Shown: positions 1 to 9,931 of the stretch, one piece after another
Numbering within the stretch: the stretch's first letter is position 1
How the letters are laid out: each line of letters starts with the position of its first letter
Source: HTCC5015 sp051747425
GTDB taxonomy: Bacteria > Pseudomonadota > Gammaproteobacteria > HTCC5015
DNA: 64,000 bases
Assembly (NCBI GenBank): GCA_051747425.1
Contig: JBNJGD010000013.1
Location: 1 to 64,000 of the forward strand
Reading direction: 5' to 3'
Position numbers and translations under genes: made by a program
Notes under the pieces: model-generated
What the model was told of the DNA's origin: nothing
Seen by the model: only the letters and a program-made list of their open reading frames with translations
Databases searched by the model: none

Positions 1-167
1 GTGCGGACCAGCAGGGGGTCGTTAAACAGCTCCCGCAACCTTCTCAAACCATTGGACATGGCCGGCTGCGTGATGCCCAACTGTGCCGCAGCCCGGGTTA
101 CATTCAACTCGCGCAGCAACACATCCAGGTAGATCAGCAAATTCAGGTCAATCTGATGAATATTCAT
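1..167 (-). CDS. LysR-family transcriptional regulator, N-terminal fragment
   Basis: Only the first 55 codons lie in the window; the gene runs off the left edge. The translation begins MNIHQIDLNLLIYLDVLLRE and continues through a winged helix-turn-helix with the motif TRAAAQLGITQPAMSNGLRRL, the usual DNA-binding signature of LysR-type regulators near residues 18-40. The ATG at 167-165 is the only sensible start. It is divergent from icd, with a candidate small transcript between them. Effector and targets cannot be told from this fragment. Confidence 0.85.
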   Translation of the reverse strand, partial: MNIHQIDLNLLIYLDVLLRELNVTRAAAQLGITQPAMSNGLRRLRELFNDPLLVR

Positions 168-257
168 TGTCCGTATGATATCACTTCCCTGTATTTATCC
201 CATGGATGCGGGACACTCGATGATTGAAACGACTGTAGGCAAACTATTAAAAGTTAG

Positions 258-263
258 TATAAT
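258..263 (+). promoter_or_regulatory. candidate -10 element (TATAAT)
   Basis: A perfect TATAAT lies in the lysR-icd intergenic region, rightward. No convincing -35 element sits 16-18 bases upstream, so the promoter would need an activator or is weak. A start near position 270 would give a short transcript ending at the hairpin and T-run at 291-337. Confidence 0.4.
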
Positions 264-269
264 GATCAC

Positions 270-337
270 AGATATGAATATTGCCGATCAGCCAAGTCCG
301 CCACCCCTTGTCACGCGGGTGATACTTGGCTTTTTTT
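270..337 (+). ncRNA. candidate small RNA or leader/attenuator upstream of icd
   Basis: The stretch between the TATAAT at 258-263 and the intrinsic terminator at 291-337 would be a transcript of about 68 nucleotides. It is far from the 3' end of any rightward gene (lysR is leftward), so the terminator is not explained by an upstream coding gene. It could be a free small RNA or a transcription attenuator in the icd leader. No known RNA family is recognised. Confidence 0.35.
291..337 (+). terminator. intrinsic terminator between lysR and icd
   Basis: Outer stem GCCAAGT (291-297) pairs with ACTTGGC (324-330); inner stem CACCC (302-306) pairs with GGGTG (317-321); seven T follow at 331-337. It lies about 95 bases before the icd start and would end a transcript starting near 270. 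Confidence 0.6.
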
Positions 338-430
338 ATGCTTAGAATGGGACCTGCAACCAGGCGGTGCCCACTGTTTCCGGTTGACATAAACAGCCGG
401 AAAATCCGACGAAACCACTGAGAGGACACT

Positions 431-1777
<1,347 letters not shown>

Positions 1778-1794
1778 GCCCAGCCAACCGCTGT

Positions 1795-1823
1795 AAAAAA
1801 GGCCGCCCAGCGCGGCCTTTTTT
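1795..1823 (+). terminator. intrinsic terminator after icd
   Basis: GGCCGC (1801-1806) pairs with GCGGCC (1812-1817) across a five-base loop, flanked by an A-run on the left and a T-run on the right, so it could act in both directions. Confidence 0.8.
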
Positions 1824-1919
1824 ATGGTCACCCCGGTATTCGGGCGATACACTGGAAAGACTTGAAATGCCCACTTTCCATCACCATTAACCCCTTACTT
1901 TGGCACTAAACTGAAAGTC

Positions 1920-2264
1920 ATGAACCAACACCGGATACACCAGTCCAATGAACACGAGCAGGAAGATGGCGATATTGCGGTAGCGCCTGAGCGGCCAAAG
2001 CTCCAGAGACCGCCCCTTTATCAGGTCATCCTGCTCAATGACGACTACACCCCCATGGAGTTTGTCGTCGAAGTACTGCAATTGTTCTTTGCCCTCGACC
2101 GGGAGCAGGCCACGCGAATCATGCTGGCCGTCCACACCCAGGGCAAGGGCATATGCGGCGTCTACTCGCGCGATGTCGCCGAGAGCAAGGTGGCGCAGGT
2201 CAACGACTACGCCAGACAACACCAGCACCCACTGCTTTGTACACTCGAAGTGGCGGACGAATAG
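1920..2264 (+). CDS. clpS: ATP-dependent Clp protease adaptor ClpS
   Basis: Adaptor that delivers N-degron substrates to ClpAP. The 114-residue protein has a flexible, charged N-terminal tail of about 30 residues, then the ClpS fold: YQVILLNDDYTPMEFVVEVL, which holds the conserved N-D-D/x-T-P-M-E-F residues of the substrate pocket, and later VHTQGKGICGVYSRDVAE. The gene sits 8 bases before clpA in the same direction, the usual clpS-clpA pair, so co-transcription is likely. Confidence 0.97.
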   Translation: MNQHRIHQSNEHEQEDGDIAVAPERPKLQRPPLYQVILLNDDYTPMEFVVEVLQLFFALDREQATRIMLAVHTQGKGICGVYSRDVAESKVAQVNDYARQHQHPLLCTLEVADE

Positions 2265-2272
2265 AGAGAGCC

Positions 2273-4585
2273 ATGTTAAGCAAAGACCTCGAGCACACCC
2301 TGAGCATCGCCTTTGACAGTGCGCGCCGACAGCGCCATGAATTCATGACAGTGGAACACCTGTTGTTGGCGCTGACCGACAACGCTGCCGCCCGGGAGGT
2401 TCTCATGGCCGTGGACTGTGATATCGACCGGTTGCGCGGCGAGCTCGAGTCCTATATTTCAGAGACTACCCCGACGCTCAACGAGCAGGATCACCGCGAG
2501 ACCCAGCCCACGCTGGGCTTTCAGCGCGTCTTGCAGCGAGCGGTGTTCAATGTCCAGTCATCCGGCCGGGAAGAGGTCACGGGGGCCAATGTTCTGGTGG
2601 CCATATTCGGCGAGCAGGAGTCCCAAGCCGCCTTTATTTTGTCGGCACTGGGCATTCAGCGCCTGGATGTCATCAACTACATTTCACACGGGATTACCGA
2701 GGCCGATGATTTCCTCGACGACGAGGACATCGAGGAAGCCGAGGCCGCGGCCGCAGAGGGCAGTGACGAGCCGCTGGAGCAGTTCACGGTCAACCTCAAC
2801 CAACTGGCCAGCGAGGGCAAGATCGACCCCCTGATCGGACGCGACGAGGAAGTTGAACGCACCGTGCAGATTCTTTGTCGACGGCGCAAGAACAACCCGC
2901 TTCTGGTGGGGGAGGCCGGTGTCGGCAAAACCGCCATCGCCGAGGGTCTGGCCAAGCGTATCGTCGACGGCGATGTGCCCGAGCTGCTCAAGTCGACCCG
3001 CATCTTCTCCCTCGACCTGGGCGCTCTGGTGGCCGGCACCAAATACCGGGGCGACTTCGAAAAGCGCCTCAAGGGCGTTATAAAATCCTTCAAGAAAATA
3101 GAGGATGTCGTTGTTTTTATTGACGAAATCCACACCATGATTGGTGCAGGCTCGGCCAGTGGCGGCGTTATGGACGCCTCCAACCTGCTCAAACCCGCTC
3201 TCAGCAGCGGCGACTTGCGCGTTATCGGTGCCACCACCTACCAGGAGTTTCGCGGCATTTTCGAGAAGGACAGGGCGCTGACACGGCGCTTCCAGAAGAT
3301 CGATGTTCAGGAACCCACGCCCCACGACGCCACCGAGATTCTCAAGGGACTGAAATCGCGTTTTGAGGACCACCACGATGTGGCCTACTCGGACGAGGCT
3401 CTGGCTACGGCCGTTGAACTGTCATCGCGATACATCCACGACCGCTTTTTGCCCGACAAGGCCATTGATGTCATCGACGAAGCCGGCGCCAAGCGGCGCA
3501 TTACAGGCGGTGAAAACCGCCAGATCGAAGTCGCCGACATCGAACAAGTCGTGGCCTCAATGGCTAGAATACCGCCAAAACAGGTCTCCAGTGACGACCG
3601 CGACACCCTGCGGCGTCTTGAGGACAACCTCAACCGCGTAGTGTTTGGTCAGCCCGAGGCCATTCACCAGCTGGCCACGGCCATCAAACTGGCCCGCTCG
3701 GGCCTGCGCGAAGGCGACAAGCCCATCGGCTCCTTCCTCTTCTCCGGGCCCACCGGGGTCGGCAAGACCGAAGTTACCCGCCAGCTTGCCATGTCGCTGG
3801 GTATCGAACTGGTCCGCTTTGACATGTCTGAATACATGGAGCGCCACACGGTATCGCGGCTGATTGGCGCGCCGCCCGGCTATGTCGGCTATGACCAGGG
3901 TGGCCTTTTGACCGAGGCTGTGACCAAAACACCGCATTGTGTGCTGCTGCTCGACGAAATCGAGAAGGCCCACCCCGATGTCTTTAACCTCCTGTTGCAG
4001 GTAATGGACCACGGCAAACTCACCGACAACAATGGCCGTAGTGCCGATTTTCGCAATGTCATTCTGGTCATGACCAGCAATGCCGGCGCCGAGGCACTGG
4101 ATCGCCGCAGCATGGGCTTCGTCAGCCAGGACCATACCAGCGATGGCAACGAGGCACTCAAGCGCCTGTTCTCTCCGGAATTCCGCAACCGACTCGATGC
4201 TATTGTCCCGTTCAAACCCCTCGCCCGCGAGGTGATCGGTCATGTCGTCGACAAATTTGTGATCCAGCTTGAAGCGCAACTGGACGGGCGGGGAGTGACC
4301 TTGCGGGTCGATGAAGACGCCCGACAGTGGCTGGGCGATAACGGCTATGACGAAAAGATGGGAGCCCGCCCCATGGCGAGGTTGCTACAGGACAAAATCA
4401 AAACGCCGCTGGCCGATGAATTGCTCTTTGGCAAACTTTCAGAGGGTGGGCAAGTTCGCGTTTATCTCAATCCGGACTACCGGGAAGGCGGCGAACAGGC
4501 GCCCCTGTTGTTCGAGATTGAAGCTTCGCAACAATCCAGGGAAGTGGCCACGCGCGAGCCTGGCGACCCGCTGTCAGCACGATGA
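2273..4585 (+). CDS. clpA: ATP-dependent Clp protease ATP-binding subunit ClpA
   Basis: AAA+ unfoldase of the ClpAP protease. The ATG at 2273 gives 770 residues beginning MLSKDLEHTLSIAFDSA, as in E. coli ClpA (758). The N-terminal Clp repeat domain is followed by a first AAA+ module (GEAGVGKT near residue 213; Walker B VFIDEIH) and a second (GPTGVGKT near residue 491; Walker B VLLLDEIEKAHPDV), then the C-terminal Clp domain. An in-frame reading extends upstream to 2153 inside clpS but lacks family support. A bidirectional terminator separates it from convergent infA. Confidence 0.97.
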   Translation: MLSKDLEHTLSIAFDSARRQRHEFMTVEHLLLALTDNAAAREVLMAVDCDIDRLRGELESYISETTPTLNEQDHRETQPTLGFQRVLQRAVFNVQSSGREEVTGANVLVAIFGEQESQAAFILSALGIQRLDVINYISHGITEADDFLDDEDIEEAEAAAAEGSDEPLEQFTVNLNQLASEGKIDPLIGRDEEVERTVQILCRRRKNNPLLVGEAGVGKTAIAEGLAKRIVDGDVPELLKSTRIFSLDLGALVAGTKYRGDFEKRLKGVIKSFKKIEDVVVFIDEIHTMIGAGSASGGVMDASNLLKPALSSGDLRVIGATTYQEFRGIFEKDRALTRRFQKIDVQEPTPHDATEILKGLKSRFEDHHDVAYSDEALATAVELSSRYIHDRFLPDKAIDVIDEAGAKRRITGGENRQIEVADIEQVVASMARIPPKQVSSDDRDTLRRLEDNLNRVVFGQPEAIHQLATAIKLARSGLREGDKPIGSFLFSGPTGVGKTEVTRQLAMSLGIELVRFDMSEYMERHTVSRLIGAPPGYVGYDQGGLLTEAVTKTPHCVLLLDEIEKAHPDVFNLLLQVMDHGKLTDNNGRSADFRNVILVMTSNAGAEALDRRSMGFVSQDHTSDGNEALKRLFSPEFRNRLDAIVPFKPLAREVIGHVVDKFVIQLEAQLDGRGVTLRVDEDARQWLGDNGYDEKMGARPMARLLQDKIKTPLADELLFGKLSEGGQVRVYLNPDYREGGEQAPLLFEIEASQQSREVATREPGDPLSAR

Positions 4586-4611
4586 GAGCGCCCCGGCAGC
4601 AGTCGAAAAAC

Positions 4612-4638
4612 AAAGAAAGCCCGCTGATGCGGGCTTTC
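4612..4638. terminator. bidirectional terminator between clpA and infA
   Basis: AAAGAAAGCCCGC pairs with GCGGGCTTTCTT across a TGAT loop. The A/T-rich outer arms allow termination of clpA (rightward) and of infA (leftward), which converge here. Confidence 0.8.
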
Positions 4639-4657
4639 TTGAGGTGATCCGGGGCGA

Positions 4658-4876
4658 TTACTTGCTGCGGTAGACGATTCGGCCCTTGTTCAGGTCGTAG
4701 GGCGTCATCTCGACGACGACCTTGTCGCCAGTGAGAATGCGGATGTAGAACTTGCGCATCTTGCCGGAAATATGGGCCGTGACAATATGCCCGTTCTCCA
4801 GTTCGACGCGGAACATCGTATTGGGCAGTGTGTCCAGTACGACGCCATTCATTTCAATTACATCTTCTTTTGCCAT
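4658..4876 (-). CDS. infA: translation initiation factor IF-1
   Basis: A 72-residue OB-fold protein, MAKEDVIEMNGVVLDTLPNT at the N-terminus and KGRIVYRSK at the C-terminus, full length for the family. It binds the ribosomal A site during initiation together with IF-2 and IF-3. It converges on clpA, and its start is about 80 bases from the ppsA stop on the same strand, with the ppsA terminator between, so it probably has its own promoter. Confidence 0.98.
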   Translation of the reverse strand: MAKEDVIEMNGVVLDTLPNTMFRVELENGHIVTAHISGKMRKFYIRILTGDKVVVEMTPYDLNKGRIVYRSK

Positions 4877-4916
4877 TCAATCTACTCGTTGCTTGCTCGG
4901 GAAACTCATTATCGGG

Positions 4917-4949
4917 AAAAAAAGCGGCCTGGCAAGTGCCTGGCCGCTC
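4917..4949 (-). terminator. intrinsic terminator of ppsA
   Basis: Read leftward, AGCGGCC and GGCCGCT form a seven-pair stem and are followed by seven to eight T. It lies just past the ppsA stop and before infA. Confidence 0.75.
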
Positions 4950-4958
4950 TCACGGGCG

Positions 4959-7361
4959 TTATTTGCCCAATTTCTTTTCCGTATTGACGACCACTTCCTT
5001 CATCGCCAAAAGGCTGTCCGGGTTCAGGGACATAGTCTGAATGCCGTTCTCAACCAGGAATTCGCACACTTCGGGGAAGTCGGAGGGCGCCTGACCACAG
5101 ATACCGACATATTTGCCGGCCTTGTTACAGGCCTCGATGGCCATCTTCATTAACATTTTGACCGCGTCGTTGCGCTCATCCAGGCCCTCGAGAAGACTGG
5201 AGTCGCGATCCGCACCCAGTGCCAGCTGAGTCAGGTCATTGGACCCGATAGACATGCCGTCGAACATTTCGAGGAACTGGTCGGCGAGCAGGGCGTTGGC
5301 CGGAATCTCGCACATCAAATACAGCTTGAGACCGTTTTCGCCCCGCTTCAGACCGTTCTTCTCCATAATGTTGATGACATTGTGCGCTTCGTCCAGGGTG
5401 CGGACAAAGGGCACCATCAGTACCACATTGTCCAGCCCCATCTCCTCGCGCACGGCCTTGAGGGCCTCGCACTCGAGAGAAAAGGCCTCGGCAAACTCCT
5501 CGGAGAAGTAGCGCGCCGCACCGCGGAAGCCCAGCATGGGGTTTTCTTCCACCGGCTCGTAAATTTCGCCACCAATCAGTGAACGGTACTCATTGGACTT
5601 GAAGTCCGACAGGCGAACCACCACGGGGCGGGGGTGGAATGCAGCGGCGATGGAGCCGACGCCCTCCTTGATTTTCTCGACAAAGAACCGCTTGGGGTCT
5701 TCGTAGCCGCCCATGGCCTTGGTAATACGGAACTGGGTGTATTCGTCCAGCTTGTCGTATTCAATCAGGGCCCGGGGGTGGATGCCGATGGTGTTGTTGA
5801 TGATGAATTCGAGACGGGCCAGACCGACACCGCCGGAGGGCAGGAAGGAGGCCTCGAAAGCGACTTCGGGGTTACCCACATTCAGCAGCAGCTGTGTCTT
5901 GCTCTCGCCGATTTCCGAGAGGTCAATTTCCTGCTCTTCAAATTCGAGAATGCCACTGTAAACAAAGCCGCTGTCACCCTCGGCGCAGGAAGCCGTCAAT
6001 TCCATGCCGTTGGTAATCACCTCGGTGGCGTTGTTACAGCCGACGATGGCGGGAATGCCCAGCTCCCGGGCAATGATCGCCGCGTGACAGGTGCGGCCTC
6101 CACGGTTGGTAACAATGGCAGAGGCCCGCTTCATCACCGGCTCCCAGTCGGGATCGGTGATGTCGGTGATCAGGACTTCGCCGTCTTCGAGGTCGTGCAT
6201 GTCCTTGGCCTCGAGAATGACCTTGGCGTTACCCGTGGCGATCTTCTTGCCCACGGATTTGCCCTCGGCAACCACTTCACCCTGACCGGTCATCTTGTAG
6301 ATGATGTGCTTGGTGTGGTCCGCCTGTGAGACCACGGTCTCGGGGCGAGCCTGAACGACAAACAATTCACCGGATTCGCCGTCCTTGGCCCACTCGATAT
6401 CCATGGGCGTAAATTTGCCGCCGTTCTTCTCGGTGTAGTGACGCTCGATCTCCACGGCGTAGCGGGCCAGGGTCAGAACATCCTCGTCCTCGATGGAGAA
6501 GCGTCGCTGCTCTTCAGGGTGCACGGAAACATTCTTGGTCGACATGCCGGCGTTGTGATGCTCGGCGGCGTAGATCATCTTGAGGTCCTTGCGGCCCACC
6601 TGGCGTTTGATGATCGGCGCCTTGCCCTGGGCCAAAGTCGGCTTGAAGACATAGAATTCGTCGGGGTTCACCGTGCCCTGAACGACATTCTCGCCGAGGC
6701 CGTAGGCGGAAGTAATGAACACCACATCCCGGTAGCCGGTTTCGGTGTCCACGGTAAAGATCACGCCGGAACTGGCGATGTCCGAGCGCACCATTTTTTG
6801 AACCGTAATCGACAGCGCGACGCCCAGGTGTTCAAAACCCTGGTGAACGCGATAGGAAATGGCGCGATCGGTGTAAAGAGAGGCGAACACCTGCTTGCAA
6901 GTGCTGGACAGGTTGCGAGTGCCGCGGATGTTCAGGTAGGACTCCTGCTGGCCGGCAAAGGAGGCCGTGGGCAGATCCTCTGCGGTTGCCGAGCTGCGTA
7001 CCGCCACATCCGGATTGTAGCCGTACTCCTCGCCCAGCTCACCGTAGGCCTGAACGATTTCCTCGTGCAGGTCTTCGGGCATTTCGCCGTAGGCAATGCC
7101 GGCGCGGATCTTACCGCCAATATCGGAGAGCTGTTCGAGATTGTTGGGGTCGAGCGTCCGTAGATACTCGGCAATTTGCTCGTTGAGCTTGTTGTACTCG
7201 AGATAGTAGCGAAAAGCGTCGGCAGTAATGGCAAAGCCATTGGGCACCTGCACACCCTTTTCGGTGAGTGACGAGTACATCTCGCCGAGAGAGGCGTTCT
7301 TGCCTCCGACTACGGCTACATCATCGATGCGAATGTCGGCAAAGCGCTTGATGTATTTCAT
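4959..7361 (-). CDS. ppsA: phosphoenolpyruvate synthase (pyruvate, water dikinase)
   Basis: Makes PEP from pyruvate and ATP for gluconeogenesis, which fits growth on fatty acids as implied by the rest of the window. The 800-residue protein has the N-terminal nucleotide-binding domain (VVGGKNASLGEMYSSL), the central swivelling domain with the phospho-histidine motif GGRTCHAAIIARELGIPAIVG (His near 425), and the C-terminal PEP-utilising barrel with SIGSNDLTQLALGADRD. It is full length. No ppsR regulatory gene is seen beside it; the divergent neighbour is a YqiB-like gene. Confidence 0.97.
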   Translation of the reverse strand: MKYIKRFADIRIDDVAVVGGKNASLGEMYSSLTEKGVQVPNGFAITADAFRYYLEYNKLNEQIAEYLRTLDPNNLEQLSDIGGKIRAGIAYGEMPEDLHEEIVQAYGELGEEYGYNPDVAVRSSATAEDLPTASFAGQQESYLNIRGTRNLSSTCKQVFASLYTDRAISYRVHQGFEHLGVALSITVQKMVRSDIASSGVIFTVDTETGYRDVVFITSAYGLGENVVQGTVNPDEFYVFKPTLAQGKAPIIKRQVGRKDLKMIYAAEHHNAGMSTKNVSVHPEEQRRFSIEDEDVLTLARYAVEIERHYTEKNGGKFTPMDIEWAKDGESGELFVVQARPETVVSQADHTKHIIYKMTGQGEVVAEGKSVGKKIATGNAKVILEAKDMHDLEDGEVLITDITDPDWEPVMKRASAIVTNRGGRTCHAAIIARELGIPAIVGCNNATEVITNGMELTASCAEGDSGFVYSGILEFEEQEIDLSEIGESKTQLLLNVGNPEVAFEASFLPSGGVGLARLEFIINNTIGIHPRALIEYDKLDEYTQFRITKAMGGYEDPKRFFVEKIKEGVGSIAAAFHPRPVVVRLSDFKSNEYRSLIGGEIYEPVEENPMLGFRGAARYFSEEFAEAFSLECEALKAVREEMGLDNVVLMVPFVRTLDEAHNVINIMEKNGLKRGENGLKLYLMCEIPANALLADQFLEMFDGMSIGSNDLTQLALGADRDSSLLEGLDERNDAVKMLMKMAIEACNKAGKYVGICGQAPSDFPEVCEFLVENGIQTMSLNPDSLLAMKEVVVNTEKKLGK

Positions 7362-7518
7362 TTAGCTTCCTGTACCTTGTGGGCGAAATTTTAGCGCGCG
7401 AATTCTAACACGAGCGCCCGGGAAAAACCTATTCCGTCATTTTGGGCCAACTGCAGGAGGGCATACCGCCCTTGTTGGGGGCTTGCGGCGCTTCCCGAAC
7501 CTGTCGCACACTGTCCCC

Positions 7519-7974
7519 ATGAGTTTTTGTGCACAACACCTTCGCCGACCGTCCTCGCGCCAGTTTACCCGGCTGATGGACCTCTACGAGCAGAACTACA
7601 TATTGCTGCGGCGGCTGCTCGGCGACGCCGCCAGCCTGCCTGACCAGGCCGTCTCGCGGGCGCCTGGCCACTTGCCGCTCTACCTGTGGGTGGAGGAGCG
7701 GGCCAAGTTTACCACCACCATCCGCCTCAGTTACCGTTTTGACTGCACTTCCCGCCGACATCGGGAGTTCGAGCCCGATCTGGTAGTGCGCATCTATCAC
7801 GACGCCCGCAGTGGCGAGGCCATGAGCGCCATCGTTAACGGCAAGCCCCGCCAACGCCGCGAGGCCGCCAATCTGATGTGGCGCTGGCAGCTCAACCGCT
7901 TTCTCAACCGCTGGCTAAGCTACTGCCTGCATCAGGGCCACGACTTCAGCGGCGCCCGCCGTCAGGTCTCCTGA
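7519..7974 (+). CDS. YqiB-like DUF1249 protein
   Basis: A 151-residue protein of the family typified by E. coli YqiB (DUF1249), of unknown function. Family features visible are LMDLYEQNYILLRRLL near the N-terminus, VRIYHDARSGEAMS in the middle, and RWQLNRFLNRWLSYCLHQGH near the C-terminus. The ATG at 7519 (MSFCAQHLRR) is preferred; an upstream in-frame ATG at 7483 would add twelve residues without family support. The 3' end overlaps the 3' end of the convergent transglutaminase gene by 29 bases. Confidence 0.8.
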   Translation: MSFCAQHLRRPSSRQFTRLMDLYEQNYILLRRLLGDAASLPDQAVSRAPGHLPLYLWVEERAKFTTTIRLSYRFDCTSRRHREFEPDLVVRIYHDARSGEAMSAIVNGKPRQRREAANLMWRWQLNRFLNRWLSYCLHQGHDFSGARRQVS

Positions 7975-9931
7975 TCTTTCTCGCCCGTCGGCTGGCCTCG
8001 ACAAAGCGTTCCGCCAGCGCCTCGTCGTACTCCCTGTAGAGCAGGCGACTGTAACTCTTGCCCAGCGCCAGCAGCAGGCGGCGATCCCCGGGCAGGGCCT
8101 CTGCCAATCGACTGGTGTAGGATTCGGCGCCCTCGTGGTCGCGCCGTGCCAGGCCCTGCCGAGCCATGGCACGGCAAAAGCGACGATACTCGCGCTCGGC
8201 TATTGTTGCCGGCCGTCGTCTCAGTCCCGGGCGGAGTATCCACAGTGCCACCAGGCCCATAATCACGGTAAAGCCGACCACCATGGCAATCACAAAATCG
8301 GCCAGCGAGCCCAGACCAAAGCGGGAGAGAAACTGGCGCTGCACCTCGGGACCATAGCCGAGCACCCACTGGTTCCAGGCGTTATCGACGGCGTCCCAGG
8401 CGTCGACCAGGCTTTTCAGGGGACCACCTCTCCGCCGTTGGAAAGGCAACTCATCACCCTCTGAGAGTGACGACTCGACTCCCTCCTCAATGCGGCTGGG
8501 CGCCACGGCACCGGTGGGGTCGACGCGCACCCAACCCTCGCCCTCCAGCCAGATTTCGGCCCAGGCGTGGGCGTCTGACTGGCGCACGGTCATAAAGTTG
8601 TCGTAGGGGTTCATCTCGCCACCGAGATAACCCACGACCACACGGGCGGGCACGCCGGCGGCACGCATGACAAAGGTAAAGGCGCTGGCGTAGTGCTCAC
8701 AAAACCCGCGCCGGCTCTCAAACAAAAAATCATCCACGCCGTCGCGACCCAGCAGGGGCGGCTGCAAGGTATAAAAATAGGCCTGTTCGCGAAAGCGCCT
8801 GAGCAGAGCTTCACCAATGGCCTGATGGTCGCCACCGTGCTCGCGACGCAACCGCTCACCCAGTTGGCGAGCCTGGGGATTTCCGTTGCGCGGCAAGCCC
8901 AGCCCCAGGCGCCGTTGATCCGGCGGCAGTTCGGCATTGATCTGATACTCGGGATAGGAGGTCACGCTGTAGCGCATCACCTGGGACACATCCCGGCGCA
9001 TGGACAGCTGGTAATCGGCATCGTAGCGATCGACATTGTCGAATTTACCCGGCATGTCCAGACCGAACACCGATTTTTCGCTGTGGGGTTCCAGAGTCAC
9101 CTGATAGCTCACTTCATCGCCACGATAGCGAAATACTGGAGCCCGCTGTCGGGCCAGCTCGCGGCCGCGCCAGGTGCGACCGTCGTACTCCCAGAGCACC
9201 CGTCCTCGCCAGTACAGCTTGTCGGGTTTTGGCGGTTCGTCATCGAAGCGCACGCGAAAAGCCACGGCGCCGGACAGGGCCAGTTGGGCAAAACTGCCGG
9301 GCGACATGCTGTCGGAAAAACCGGTCTGGGCACTCTCTGTTTCAGAGGGCAGGCCCCAGAGCGGCCCCGGAATGCGGGGAAACAGCAAAAACAGAATCAG
9401 CATCAAAGGCAGCGCCTGCACCACCACGACCGAAGCGGTTCGCAGTCGCTGCCTTGCCGGCACCGCCGGTGCACCCACGCGCTGCAGGGTAATCAGCGCA
9501 TAGGTGATCAGAACCACCTGGACCAGCATCCACAGGGCGGTGGGGATATTCTGGGTGAAAAGAAAGTTGATGGCGGCGACGAAATAGGCCAGGAAAAGGC
9601 TGATCATGCCGTCGCGATAGGTTTTGGACTCGCACAGCTTGAGCGCCAGCATGGCAATCAACAGGGCCGAGCCGGGCTCGCGACCATTTATGCTGGCGTA
9701 GAACATCAATACCAGGCCGGTGGATGCCACCACCAGCAACCACAACAGCCAGCGGGGGTAGTCCAGTTTCCCGCGCCACAGAAGCAGGCCTCGCAGTGTC
9801 AAAGCACCGGCGATGACCGCCAGCAGGGGTGGCGGCAGGCGGAAAAAATGGGGCAGGGCGGTGGTCATGGCCGCCAACAGCAGCCACACCGCCATGGCGG
9901 GACTGATTGCTCGCTGCGCCAGAACCGTCAC
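7946..9931 (-). CDS. tgpA: TgpA-type membrane transglutaminase (DUF3488/transglutaminase/DUF4129)
   Basis: A 661-residue integral membrane protein. About six hydrophobic segments fill residues 10-200. A periplasmic transglutaminase-like domain carries the Cys-His-Asp triad in RRGFCEHYASAF, SDAHAWAEIW and VRVDPTGA. A further transmembrane segment follows (FVIAMVVGFTVIMGLVALWI), then a cytoplasmic DUF4129-like tail. The Pseudomonas homologue TgpA is essential, but the substrate is not established. The GTG start overlaps the stop of the DUF58 gene (GTGA), so it is translationally coupled as the last gene of a moxR-DUF58-tgpA operon. Confidence 0.88.
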   Translation of the reverse strand: MTVLAQRAISPAMAVWLLLAAMTTALPHFFRLPPPLLAVIAGALTLRGLLLWRGKLDYPRWLLWLLVVASTGLVLMFYASINGREPGSALLIAMLALKLCESKTYRDGMISLFLAYFVAAINFLFTQNIPTALWMLVQVVLITYALITLQRVGAPAVPARQRLRTASVVVVQALPLMLILFLLFPRIPGPLWGLPSETESAQTGFSDSMSPGSFAQLALSGAVAFRVRFDDEPPKPDKLYWRGRVLWEYDGRTWRGRELARQRAPVFRYRGDEVSYQVTLEPHSEKSVFGLDMPGKFDNVDRYDADYQLSMRRDVSQVMRYSVTSYPEYQINAELPPDQRRLGLGLPRNGNPQARQLGERLRREHGGDHQAIGEALLRRFREQAYFYTLQPPLLGRDGVDDFLFESRRGFCEHYASAFTFVMRAAGVPARVVVGYLGGEMNPYDNFMTVRQSDAHAWAEIWLEGEGWVRVDPTGAVAPSRIEEGVESSLSEGDELPFQRRRGGPLKSLVDAWDAVDNAWNQWVLGYGPEVQRQFLSRFGLGSLADFVIAMVVGFTVIMGLVALWILRPGLRRRPATIAEREYRRFCRAMARQGLARRDHEGAESYTSRLAEALPGDRRLLLALGKSYSRLLYREYDEALAERFVEASRRARKIRRPDGGRR

